DNA of 5,746 nt. It comes from Alphaproteobacteria bacterium (GTDB lineage: Bacteria > Pseudomonadota > Alphaproteobacteria > Sphingomonadales > Emcibacteraceae). The stretch is taken from contig NVVY01000003.1 of the NCBI GenBank assembly GCA_002749135.1, positions 56,975-62,720 on the forward strand. The letters are read 5' to 3'. Positions 1 to 5,746 of this stretch are shown here, piece by piece. Position 1 is the first letter of the stretch; the number at the start of each line of letters is the position of its first letter. The notes below the pieces were generated by a model. That model searched no databases. It had not been told where the DNA came from and worked only from the letters and a program-made list of their open reading frames with translations. The translations under genes were made by a program, and so were the position numbers.

Positions 1-953
1 GGGTAAGCCTGATCCGGGGAGCTTAAGTTGGGGGCCAGTACCACCGCCGCAATGCCCGGCAGCACCACAATCACCGGCATCAGCAATTTCAGATAGGCCG
101 CAAAGGCGATCCCCTTCTGGGCTTCTTTAAGGCTTTTTGCCGCCAGTGCCCGCTGAATGATATATTGGTTAAAGCCCCAGTAAGACAGATTCATGATCCA
201 CATACCGCCAACCAGTACGCTCAGGCCCGGCAGGCTCATATAATGGGGGTTATCCGGGCTTAAGATCATATCGAACTTTTCCGGCACGCGTGCCGTCAGC
301 TCCATAAAGCCCGCCACGACCCCCTGCCCGTCTCCGATAGTGTCCAGCGTCACATAGGACAGGAACAGGCCGCCGCCCACCAGCAGGACCACCTGTATAA
401 TGTCGGTGAAGGCCACCGCCTTTAAGCCGCCGTAAAGCGAATAGGCCGCCGCAAAAGCCCCGAGGAAGATCAGGCCGTAAACCAGCTCCACCCCGGCCAC
501 CGTATTGATCGCCAGCGCGCCCAGCCACAGGATGGCCGTCAGATTGACAAAGACATAAACCCCGAGCCAGAAGATGGCCAGAATGGTCCGCACCCGGTGG
601 TCATACCGCTGTTCCAGGAATTGCGGCATGGTATAGATGCCGCGCTTGAGATAGATGGGCAGAAAATATTTACCGACGATAATCAGGGTGATCGCCGCCA
701 TCCATTCGTAGGACGCAATGCCAAGTCCGATCACATAGCCCGACCCCGACATGCCGATGATCTGTTCAGCGGAGATATTGGCCGCGATCAATGACGCCCC
801 GATCGCCCACCAGGGCAGGGACTTGCCCGCCAGAAAATAATCCTCGGTCGTCTTGTCATGGCCCGCCTTCTCCCGGCTGACCCAATAAGCCAGGCCAATA
901 ATCCCCACCACATAAGCCGAAAATACCCCAATATCAATGCCCGATAACGTCAT
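1..953 (-). CDS. Sodium/solute symporter (SSS family), vSGLT-like sodium-sugar symporter, C-terminus missing
   Basis: Inner-membrane symporter that uses the sodium gradient to import a solute, here most likely glucose or galactose. The minus frame is open from ATG at 953-951 to the window edge, giving 317 complete codons; the C-terminal part, with the rest of the sodium site and the last helices, lies outside. The protein reads almost like Vibrio parahaemolyticus vSGLT, including TEDYFLAGKSLPWWA (residues 36-50), NISAEQIIGMSGSGY (59-73), SYEWM (81-85) and YWGFNQYIIQR (258-268). From recall of vSGLT numbering, a constant offset of five places sugar-site residues Q64, E83, N255 and K289, gate Y258, N59, and sodium-site A57 and I60 at Q69, E88, N260, K294, Y263, N64, A62 and I65. 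One difference is A86 where vSGLT has S91. D184 matches the conserved Asp189. The start is supported by AGGGA six bases upstream. It is divergent from the LacI-family gene and shares its operator region. Family call is very secure; exact substrate is inferred. Confidence 0.95.
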   Translation of the reverse strand, partial: MTLSGIDIGVFSAYVVGIIGLAYWVSREKAGHDKTTEDYFLAGKSLPWWAIGASLIAANISAEQIIGMSGSGYVIGLGIASYEWMAAITLIIVGKYFLPIYLKRGIYTMPQFLEQRYDHRVRTILAIFWLGVYVFVNLTAILWLGALAINTVAGVELVYGLIFLGAFAAAYSLYGGLKAVAFTDIIQVVLLVGGGLFLSYVTLDTIGDGQGVVAGFMELTARVPEKFDMILSPDNPHYMSLPGLSVLVGGMWIMNLSYWGFNQYIIQRALAAKSLKEAQKGIAFAAYLKLLMPVIVVLPGIAAVVLAPNLSSPDQAY

Positions 954-959
954 CCTATG

Positions 960-964
960 TCCCT
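960..964 (-). promoter_or_regulatory. Ribosome binding site of the sodium symporter
   Basis: On the minus strand AGGGA lies six bases before the ATG at 953-951. This is good Shine-Dalgarno spacing and it decides the start of the symporter. Confidence 0.7.
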
Positions 965-1018
965 GCTTTTTTGTTAATTGGGTAAGAAATTACGCCATCA
1001 CCCCCTTGCCCACAAGGA

Positions 1019-1036
1019 AAGACATACGTATACATA
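1019..1036. promoter_or_regulatory. Operator-like site O1 for the LacI-family regulator
   Basis: The site reads AAGACATACGTATACATA, with the perfect palindrome ATACGTAT at 1024-1031 centred on CG (1027/1028), as is typical of LacI/GalR operators. It matches the reverse complement of the second site (1048-1065) at 15 of 18 positions, and the core ACATACGTAT is identical. It lies about 65 bases upstream of the symporter start. Binding by the adjacent LacI-type protein is inferred. Confidence 0.65.
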
Positions 1037-1049
1037 CTTGATTAACCAA
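1021..1049 (-). promoter_or_regulatory. Possible promoter of the sodium symporter
   Basis: On the minus strand TTGGTT (1049-1044) could be a -35 box, followed after 17 bases by TATGTC (1026-1021) as a weak -10 box. The left operator-like palindrome (centre 1027/1028) overlaps this -10, so a bound repressor would block it. The -10 match is poor, so the assignment rests mainly on spacing, location and symmetry with the opposite promoter. Confidence 0.35.
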
Positions 1050-1062
1050 TGAATACGTATGT
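1022..1062. repeat. Mirrored 14-bp inverted repeat in the divergent promoter region
   Basis: ACATACGTATACAT (1022-1035) is repeated in inverse orientation at 1049-1062, whose reverse complement is ACATACGTATTCAT, with one mismatch in 14. The 13-base spacer (1036-1048) carries most of two back-to-back -35-like boxes. The repeat arms are the cores of the two operator-like sites. Confidence 0.85.
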
Positions 1063-1067
1063 ATTAT
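1038..1067 (+). promoter_or_regulatory. Likely sigma-70 type promoter of the LacI-family gene
   Basis: TTGATT (1038-1043) is a fair -35 box and TATTAT (1062-1067) a good -10 box, with an 18-base spacer. Transcription would start near 1074, leaving a leader of roughly 30 bases before the ATG at 1107. The spacer is almost filled by operator-like site O2, which suggests negative autoregulation. Confidence 0.55.
1048..1065. promoter_or_regulatory. Operator-like site O2 for the LacI-family regulator
   Basis: The site reads AATGAATACGTATGTATT, an imperfect palindrome centred on CG at 1056/1057. Seven of its nine base pairs are symmetric, including the full ATACGTAT core (1053-1060). It sits between the proposed -35 and -10 boxes of the repressor gene and overlaps the -10, an arrangement expected for autorepression. 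The centre lies 29 bp from the centre of O1, close to three helical turns, so co-operative binding or a small loop is possible. Confidence 0.7.
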
Positions 1068-1092
1068 GGGACGTTGTGTGTTTGTAAAACTT

Positions 1093-1097
1093 AAGGG
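1093..1097 (+). promoter_or_regulatory. Ribosome binding site of the LacI-family gene
   Basis: AAGGG ends nine bases before the ATG at 1107, which supports that start codon. Confidence 0.6.
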
Positions 1098-1106
1098 TAA
1101 CCTTTA

Positions 1107-2141
1107 ATGAAAGACGAAAAGCCGACCTCTTTTGATATTGCCCATCTGGCGGGTGTGTCCCAGCCCACGGTGTCGCGCGCATTGCGTAACAGTCCGCTGG
1201 TCAGCGAAGAAACCCGCGAGAAAATACAGGCCATCGCCAAAAAACTCAATTATCAGGTTGATATTAACGCCCGGAATCTGCGGTCAAAAGAAACCAGAAC
1301 CCTTGCCCTTTTACTGTGCGAAGACCCCGGCACCGATGACAGCCTGATCAATCCTTTTTTCCTCAGCATGCTGGGCAGCATCACCCGGGCGTCCGGCAAA
1401 ATGGGCTATGACCTGCTGATTTCCTTTCAACAGCAAAGCGGGGACTGGAATGCGGATTATGAAAATGCCCATCGGGCGGACGGTATTATCTTCCTCGGCT
1501 ACGGTGATTACATCACCTATATGGAGAAAATCGCCCATCTGGACAGGCTGGGGGCCCATTTCATCACATGGGGGCCGGTTCTGGCAAAACAGCCGGGGCA
1601 TTTCATTGGCTGTGATAATCTGAATAGTGCTTATCTGAGCATCAAGCATCTGACCGATCTGGATCATAAGAAAATTGCTTTTCTCGGTATTGCCTCCGAA
1701 CATAGACCGGAGTTTAATCAACGTTATCAGGGCTATGTGAAGGCCCTGCTTGAAGCCGGATTGATCGTCAACCCCAAGCTCCAGATTGATGCGGATACCT
1801 CCGAAGAAATGGGTTATGAGGCCACCATAGAATTGCTGAAAGGCAAATTACAGTTTGATGCCATATTCGGGGCCAGCGACCTGATCGCCATCGGCGCCAT
1901 CAAGGCCTTGCAGGAACATGGCAAGCGGGTGCCGGAAGATGTGGCCGTGGTCGGTTTTGATAACATCCCGACTGCCTCCTATACCAATCCGCCCCTGACC
2001 ACCGTGCAACAGGATACCAAGCTCGCCGGGGAGCTGTTGGTGGAAAATATCCTGAAACTGATCCGGGGTGAGGATGTAAGCTCCATCCTGATGCCGGCAA
2101 AGCTGATTATCCGGGATTCCTGCGGGGCGAATCTCAGCTAA
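1107..2141 (+). CDS. LacI/GalR-family transcriptional regulator, probably of alpha-glucoside/glucose use
   Basis: Cytoplasmic DNA-binding repressor of 344 residues, the usual family length. The N-terminal helix-turn-helix is at residues 8-28 (FDIAHLAGVSQPTVSRAL), with recognition residues Q19, P20 and R24 at the places of LacI Y17, Q18 and R22. The hinge follows at 49-60 (YQVDINARNLRS), with L58 as the expected minor-groove leucine. Residues about 64-335 form the periplasmic-binding-protein-like sugar domain: ADGIIFLG (124-131), GCDNLNSAY (168-176), RYQGY (206-210, R206 like LacI R197), ASDLIAIGAIKAL (256-268) and GFDNIPTASYTNPPLTTV (283-300, D285 like LacI D274). It is divergent from the sodium symporter across two CG-centred palindromes that suit a LacI-type protein. 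It is convergent with the glucoamylase gene, the two stop codons abutting. The effector is not readable from sequence; glucose, maltose or a related glucoside is inferred from the neighbours. Family call is secure. Confidence 0.95.
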   Translation: MKDEKPTSFDIAHLAGVSQPTVSRALRNSPLVSEETREKIQAIAKKLNYQVDINARNLRSKETRTLALLLCEDPGTDDSLINPFFLSMLGSITRASGKMGYDLLISFQQQSGDWNADYENAHRADGIIFLGYGDYITYMEKIAHLDRLGAHFITWGPVLAKQPGHFIGCDNLNSAYLSIKHLTDLDHKKIAFLGIASEHRPEFNQRYQGYVKALLEAGLIVNPKLQIDADTSEEMGYEATIELLKGKLQFDAIFGASDLIAIGAIKALQEHGKRVPEDVAVVGFDNIPTASYTNPPLTTVQQDTKLAGELLVENILKLIRGEDVSSILMPAKLIIRDSCGANLS

Positions 2142-4475
2142 TTATTTGCCGTAACGCGCGCCCACCAGCGGATAATAATCCCAGACCTGACCGTCTTTCA
2201 ATGACCGGACCAGCTTGACATATTCCGCGTGGGTCCAGGCCAGCGGGGTTGCCGAATTGGTGCCCTCGCCTGTTTCGTAGTGATTGGGGCTGTTAACCCC
2301 GACCCCGTCCCAGACCTGTTCCGGTAACATCATCCCCTCATTGGCGAACAGTTCCATGGCCTTGACATAAGTGTTTTTCAAAGCCTCTATCTTATCCGCA
2401 GGCACAATAGCATTTTCTACCCTGAGCCGCGCCAGTTCATAATGGCCGCGTTCGCCGGTGAAAAAAGGCCAGACCCGGCCCCGTTGCCCCGGTGTCATCC
2501 TGCCGTAATTCAGACCATCGTCGGCGTCTTCCCCGTAACCGTCATTGCCGTACCGCCGCCAGCCGGGGAATTTGCCCGCAACCCCGGCAAAGGTGAAATC
2601 ATATTTCACCCGAAAAGCGTCCGCGCGGGTCTGATCATCAAATTCGGGTAATGTATCCAGAATGGCCCCATCATCGGCGCGCCGCACCCCGTACCGGACC
2701 AGCTCCAGAAAACCGCCGTCCAGAATCTTCTGTTCTTTCATGACGGCCCGCCCGTTATTTTTGGTCACCACCCCGTCATCATCGGGGTTTTCATTGGCGG
2801 TAATACGCAGGAAATAACGGCCATTGCCATAGACCCCCGCCGTGGTAAACATGCGGGGTTCAATCTTAGCCGCATAGTCATCGGCTGTTTTCAGATAAAG
2901 CGTCGCCCCGGCCTCATCCCCGGCGAGCTTGGCCATATCGGCGGCACTGACCAGCCCGGCAATGATGGCGGCGGTGGTGGACGGGCTGTATCCGGTTTGC
3001 TCCTCCCAGCGTTCCTGCTGGGTCAGGGGCGGTGTGACCTGAAATTTGTTCCCGCCTACATTGACCTCGCCGCCGCGCACCAGAAAATCTGCCGCTGGTT
3101 TCAGCATTTCCCGGTACCATTTTACCATCTGTTCATCGGACAGAATGCCTGCCTCATGGAGCTTCCAGCCCAGCATGATCGGCATGGCCGTCTGGTCCAG
3201 CTGAACCCCGACCCATTCCAGAACCCCGTCCACATGGGTTTTTTGCAGGAACCACCCGGTGGCCCCCCTATTGCCCGGCGTCTTGTCCGTCACCTGAACT
3301 TTCTTCAGATATTCAAAGGCCTTGAGCGGTGTTTCATGATCGCCGAGGGCCAGAAAGGCCATGGCGCATTGGTAAAAATCCCGGGGCCAGACCGCTTTAT
3401 AGCCCGTGGCGCTCTCCTCCGCCGATACGGTCTCCCCCCAAGGGTTAGACAGGGACGCGATCAAAGCTCCGGGATAGGTCTTATCCTCCTGCGCTTTTAA
3501 AACCATGGCACTGGTATAAAGCAACTTGCCGCCATCAGTGGTCGCCCCCACCATTTTCGGCAGGGCGGAAAGACCCGCCAGATACCCCTGCCAGCCTTTG
3601 TTATAGCGGGCCAGAACAGCATCATATCCGGCGGCCAGAGATTGATCCGCCGCCTGTGCGCTTGCCTTTGCCGTCTGGCCAAAACCAATGGTGAAATCAT
3701 AGGTAACTTCGCCGGACGCAAGCGGGGAAAGTTCGGCGCTCAGGACCACATTGCCGCCCGCCGGACCCGTGGTGTCATAGGTCCAATCCATCTGGCCGTC
3801 CTCCCGCAAATCCGTCAGGCCGTCCGAGGCCCCCATAAAACCCGCAGAGCTTTTCACAAAGGCACCGGATGATTTTACCGTCAGGAAAACATCGCCCTCA
3901 CTGGCATAAAGGGCGTTCGTCCCCACGGCGGCGTGATCACCGCTACCCGTATTGGCCATATGGGGGTTTAGGATCAGATAGGGTGTGATGCCCCCCTTCA
4001 ACGCCCGAAAGATAACCCGCAGGAAAACCACATTGCGCGCCGGGTCGGTGAAAATATGTTTCTCAATCTCATATTTGCCGTCCCGGTCCCGGTTGATGAT
4101 ACGGTAAGCCAGCGACAGGGGCCGCCCGGCATCGTCCTTATACAGATAATCAATGGTGGAAATGGTATCGTCTTTTTCCGTATCAAGATAGCCCTCTCCC
4201 TTAATCAGGAACTGCATATCCTTGATCTGGGCCTCATGAATCAGGCCAAACATGGTTTCAGTCAGAATACCCTCCGCCACGGAAAACCACACTTTTGACC
4301 GCTTGTCTGAGGGCGTATCGTAAGGGGTATAGGCGGTGCCAATGCCCGTCTTGCCTGCATAGGCCCATACGGAGGGCTGTCCCGGTGCGCCCGGTGCCTG
4401 TCCCTCGGGCAATTTCTCGGCGCAACCCAACAGAGATAGGGCCAAAAGGACGACAGTAATATTCTTTAAGGTCAT
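2142..4475 (-). CDS. Lipoprotein glucoamylase/glucodextranase-type glycoside hydrolase, GH15 family
   Basis: Predicted exo-acting enzyme that releases glucose from the non-reducing ends of alpha-glucans (inverting mechanism in this family). It has 777 residues. A short signal peptide ends in lipobox LLGC with C18 as lipidation site; residue +2 is Ala, not Asp, so outer-membrane sorting is expected. After a Gly/Pro-rich linker (22-35), residues about 37-290 resemble the glucodextranase-type N-terminal beta domain (VWFSVAEGILTETMFG, 62-77). The alpha/alpha-barrel catalytic domain runs from about 295 to the end. It shows AVWPRD (361-366; R365 and D366 match the substrate-binding Arg-Asp of glucoamylases), RWEEQTGYSPST (489-500, E491 the likely general acid), WPFFTGERG (669-677), LPEQVWDG (717-724, E719 the likely general base) and LAWTHAEY (745-752). 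Both catalytic acids are present, so it looks active. It lies 11 bases downstream of the MFS transporter gene, probably in one operon. Starch/maltodextrin versus dextran specificity cannot be decided here; glucoamylase is favoured by context. Confidence 0.93.
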   Translation of the reverse strand: MTLKNITVVLLALSLLGCAEKLPEGQAPGAPGQPSVWAYAGKTGIGTAYTPYDTPSDKRSKVWFSVAEGILTETMFGLIHEAQIKDMQFLIKGEGYLDTEKDDTISTIDYLYKDDAGRPLSLAYRIINRDRDGKYEIEKHIFTDPARNVVFLRVIFRALKGGITPYLILNPHMANTGSGDHAAVGTNALYASEGDVFLTVKSSGAFVKSSAGFMGASDGLTDLREDGQMDWTYDTTGPAGGNVVLSAELSPLASGEVTYDFTIGFGQTAKASAQAADQSLAAGYDAVLARYNKGWQGYLAGLSALPKMVGATTDGGKLLYTSAMVLKAQEDKTYPGALIASLSNPWGETVSAEESATGYKAVWPRDFYQCAMAFLALGDHETPLKAFEYLKKVQVTDKTPGNRGATGWFLQKTHVDGVLEWVGVQLDQTAMPIMLGWKLHEAGILSDEQMVKWYREMLKPAADFLVRGGEVNVGGNKFQVTPPLTQQERWEEQTGYSPSTTAAIIAGLVSAADMAKLAGDEAGATLYLKTADDYAAKIEPRMFTTAGVYGNGRYFLRITANENPDDDGVVTKNNGRAVMKEQKILDGGFLELVRYGVRRADDGAILDTLPEFDDQTRADAFRVKYDFTFAGVAGKFPGWRRYGNDGYGEDADDGLNYGRMTPGQRGRVWPFFTGERGHYELARLRVENAIVPADKIEALKNTYVKAMELFANEGMMLPEQVWDGVGVNSPNHYETGEGTNSATPLAWTHAEYVKLVRSLKDGQVWDYYPLVGARYGK

Positions 4476-4486
4476 ATATCTATCTT
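4476..4486 (-). promoter_or_regulatory. Short intergenic gap with weak ribosome binding site before the GH15 gene
   Basis: Only 11 bases (minus strand AAGATAGATAT) separate the transporter stop TAA (4489-4487) from the GH15 ATG (4475-4473). The best Shine-Dalgarno is the weak AAGATAG, adjoining the stop codon, so translation of the enzyme may be coupled to that of the transporter. There is no room for a promoter or terminator here, supporting co-transcription. Confidence 0.6.
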
Positions 4487-5746
4487 TTATTTATCGTCAA
4501 CCCGGAGCGTGGCCAGCCCGGCAAGGATCATCAAACAGCCGCCAAGCACCAGCGCATAAATGGCCTGTCCATCAAATAATTTTGTGACAAAAAGCCCCAG
4601 AACACTGGCCGCGAGAATTTGGGGAATCACGATGAAGAAGTTAAAAATCCCCATATATATGCCCATCTTGTGGGACGGCACCGCGCTGGACAGTAAGCTG
4701 TAAGGCATGGACAGGATGGAGGCCCAGGCAATCCCCACCCCGATCATGGAAATCCATAACAGGCTCGGGTCTTTAATGAAATACATGGAGATCAACCCCG
4801 CCCCGCCTAAAAACAGATTGATCATATGGGCAATTTTCCGGCTGGTCATATTAGCCACCACCGGGATCAGAAAGGCGGCAAGGGCGGCAAAGACGTTATA
4901 GGATGCGAAAAGTATCCCCACCCAGTCTGCGCCCTCATTATAAGCCAGGGAGGCCGGATCGCTGCTGCCATAATGAAAGGCCGTCACGGCGGGTGTGGTA
5001 TATATCCACATGGAAAACAGGGCGAACCATGAAAAGAACTGAACAACGGCCAATTGCTTCATGGCCTTTGGCATATGGAAGAAATCATCGACGATCTGGT
5101 AAAATGCACTGCTCACCCGGCCTTGTTCCTGAAGCCCGGCGCAGATGAGCTGCAAAATACCAAACAGAAACAGACCGCCGCCTAACAGATAGAGCTGAAC
5201 ATCCCAACCCATAAAATATATCACTGCCGTAAAGGCAACGCCGCCCGCCAGCCACAGCCAGCCACCGCTGCGATATTCCGAAGCCAGCCGGGTTTTTTCC
5301 CGTATTTCCGGTGGCGGTGTATCCGCGTTCTGATCAAATTCTTTTAATTGGTCCGGTGAATATTCCTTTGTCGACAGGATGGTCCACATCACGGCCAGAA
5401 ACATCACGCCGCCGCCAAAATAAAATGAATATTTCACCGTGGCCGAAATCTCACCCGCCGGCGCAACATTGCTGATGTCAAATAGATTGGTGAATATCCA
5501 CGGCAGGGCCGAAGCGATCACTGACCCCACACCGATAAAAAAGCTCTGCATGGCGTAACCCATGGTCCGCTGGCGGTGGGGCAGCATGTCCCCGACAAAA
5601 GCCCGGAAGGGCTCCATGGCGATATTGATTGAGGCATCCATAATCCACAGCATCCCCGCCGCCACCCACAGGACAGGCGAATTGGGCATGATAAACAAGG
5701 CCGCCGTGGCCAATATGGCCCCCCAGAGAAAATAAGGCCGCCGCCG
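4487..5746 (-). CDS. MFS/GPH-type sugar transporter (SLC45/sucrose-maltose symporter-like), N-terminus missing
   Basis: Inner-membrane sugar permease, likely proton- or cation-coupled, for maltose or another alpha-glucoside. The frame is open to the right edge (419 visible codons), so the true start is outside; the TTG at 5713-5711 is not a convincing start because the codons before it encode RRRPYFLWG (residues 1-9), a conserved loop motif of this family. Further family-like segments are FRAFVGDMLPHRQRTMGYAMQ (visible residues 47-67, signature-like R-x-x-x-G-D) and GIAWASILSMPYSLLSSAVP (338-357). A hydrophilic central loop (about 126-161) is followed by two additional hydrophobic stretches (163-180, 183-205) before the C-terminal helix bundle (about 230-415). 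The protein ends LRVDDK. It lies just upstream of the GH15 glucoamylase in one operon. The assignment to MalY/MalT-like maltose transport is inferred from context. Confidence 0.88.
   Translation of the reverse strand, partial: RRRPYFLWGAILATAALFIMPNSPVLWVAAGMLWIMDASINIAMEPFRAFVGDMLPHRQRTMGYAMQSFFIGVGSVIASALPWIFTNLFDISNVAPAGEISATVKYSFYFGGGVMFLAVMWTILSTKEYSPDQLKEFDQNADTPPPEIREKTRLASEYRSGGWLWLAGGVAFTAVIYFMGWDVQLYLLGGGLFLFGILQLICAGLQEQGRVSSAFYQIVDDFFHMPKAMKQLAVVQFFSWFALFSMWIYTTPAVTAFHYGSSDPASLAYNEGADWVGILFASYNVFAALAAFLIPVVANMTSRKIAHMINLFLGGAGLISMYFIKDPSLLWISMIGVGIAWASILSMPYSLLSSAVPSHKMGIYMGIFNFFIVIPQILAASVLGLFVTKLFDGQAIYALVLGGCLMILAGLATLRVDDK

Noticed and set aside
250..528. 92-codon minus-strand frame rich in Gly and Arg
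   Set aside because: It is another frame of the sodium symporter gene; its composition is that of an off-frame GC-rich reading.
982..993. GTAA-GAAA-TTAC small hairpin in the symporter leader
   Set aside because: The four-pair, AT-rich stem is too weak to call a regulatory structure or terminator.
1311..1721. 136-codon minus-strand open frame
   Set aside because: It is antisense to the LacI-family gene and shows no domain.
2100..2190. Possible intrinsic terminator between the convergent genes
   Set aside because: No GC-rich hairpin followed by a T-run is visible on either strand; the genes abut with no spacer.
2997..3500. 167-codon plus-strand open frame
   Set aside because: It lies wholly antisense to the GH15 gene, whose catalytic motifs are clear there; its translation shows no recognisable domain.
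5711..5713. TTG as start codon of the MFS transporter
   Set aside because: The frame continues to the window edge and the upstream codons encode the conserved RRRPYFLWG loop, so the gene begins outside and the TTG is an internal Leu.

Overview
The window is a carbohydrate-utilisation locus. It holds four protein genes and one divergent regulatory region, with almost no other non-coding DNA. Left to right: (i) positions 1-953, minus strand, a sodium/solute symporter very like the Vibrio sodium/galactose transporter vSGLT, with its C-terminus cut off by the window edge; (ii) positions 954-1106, a divergent promoter/operator region with two mirror-image copies of an ACATACGTAT-centred site; (iii) positions 1107-2141, plus strand, a LacI/GalR-family repressor; (iv) positions 2142-4475, minus strand, a lipoprotein family-15 glycoside hydrolase (glucoamylase/glucodextranase type); (v) positions 4487-5746, minus strand, an MFS/GPH-type (SLC45-like) sugar transporter, with its N-terminus cut off by the right edge.

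Likely physiology (inference from families and neighbours): starch- or glycogen-derived malto-oligosaccharides are cut by the membrane-anchored glucoamylase, releasing glucose. The sodium symporter would carry glucose (or galactose) inward, and the MFS transporter would carry maltose or another alpha-glucoside. The LacI-type protein probably senses a sugar and represses both itself and the symporter through the two operators between them. It may also control the transporter-glucoamylase operon from a promoter outside the window. The layout recalls the maltose/maltodextrin loci of Gram-negative bacteria that combine a TonB-dependent receptor, an MFS transporter and a LacI regulator (for example mal of Caulobacter crescentus). 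No TonB-dependent receptor gene lies inside this window.

Organism: a Gram-negative bacterium, shown by the lipobox enzyme and the transporter types. The style of the locus and the moderate-to-high GC content suggest an aquatic, possibly marine, alphaproteobacterium, but this is a low-confidence guess. I see no tRNA, rRNA, CRISPR array, insertion sequence, phage gene or defence gene. It looks like an ordinary metabolic locus. The parts most worth a second look are the mirrored operator/promoter architecture at 1019-1067, the abutting convergent stop codons at 2139-2144, and an apparent extra helix pair in the middle of the MFS transporter.
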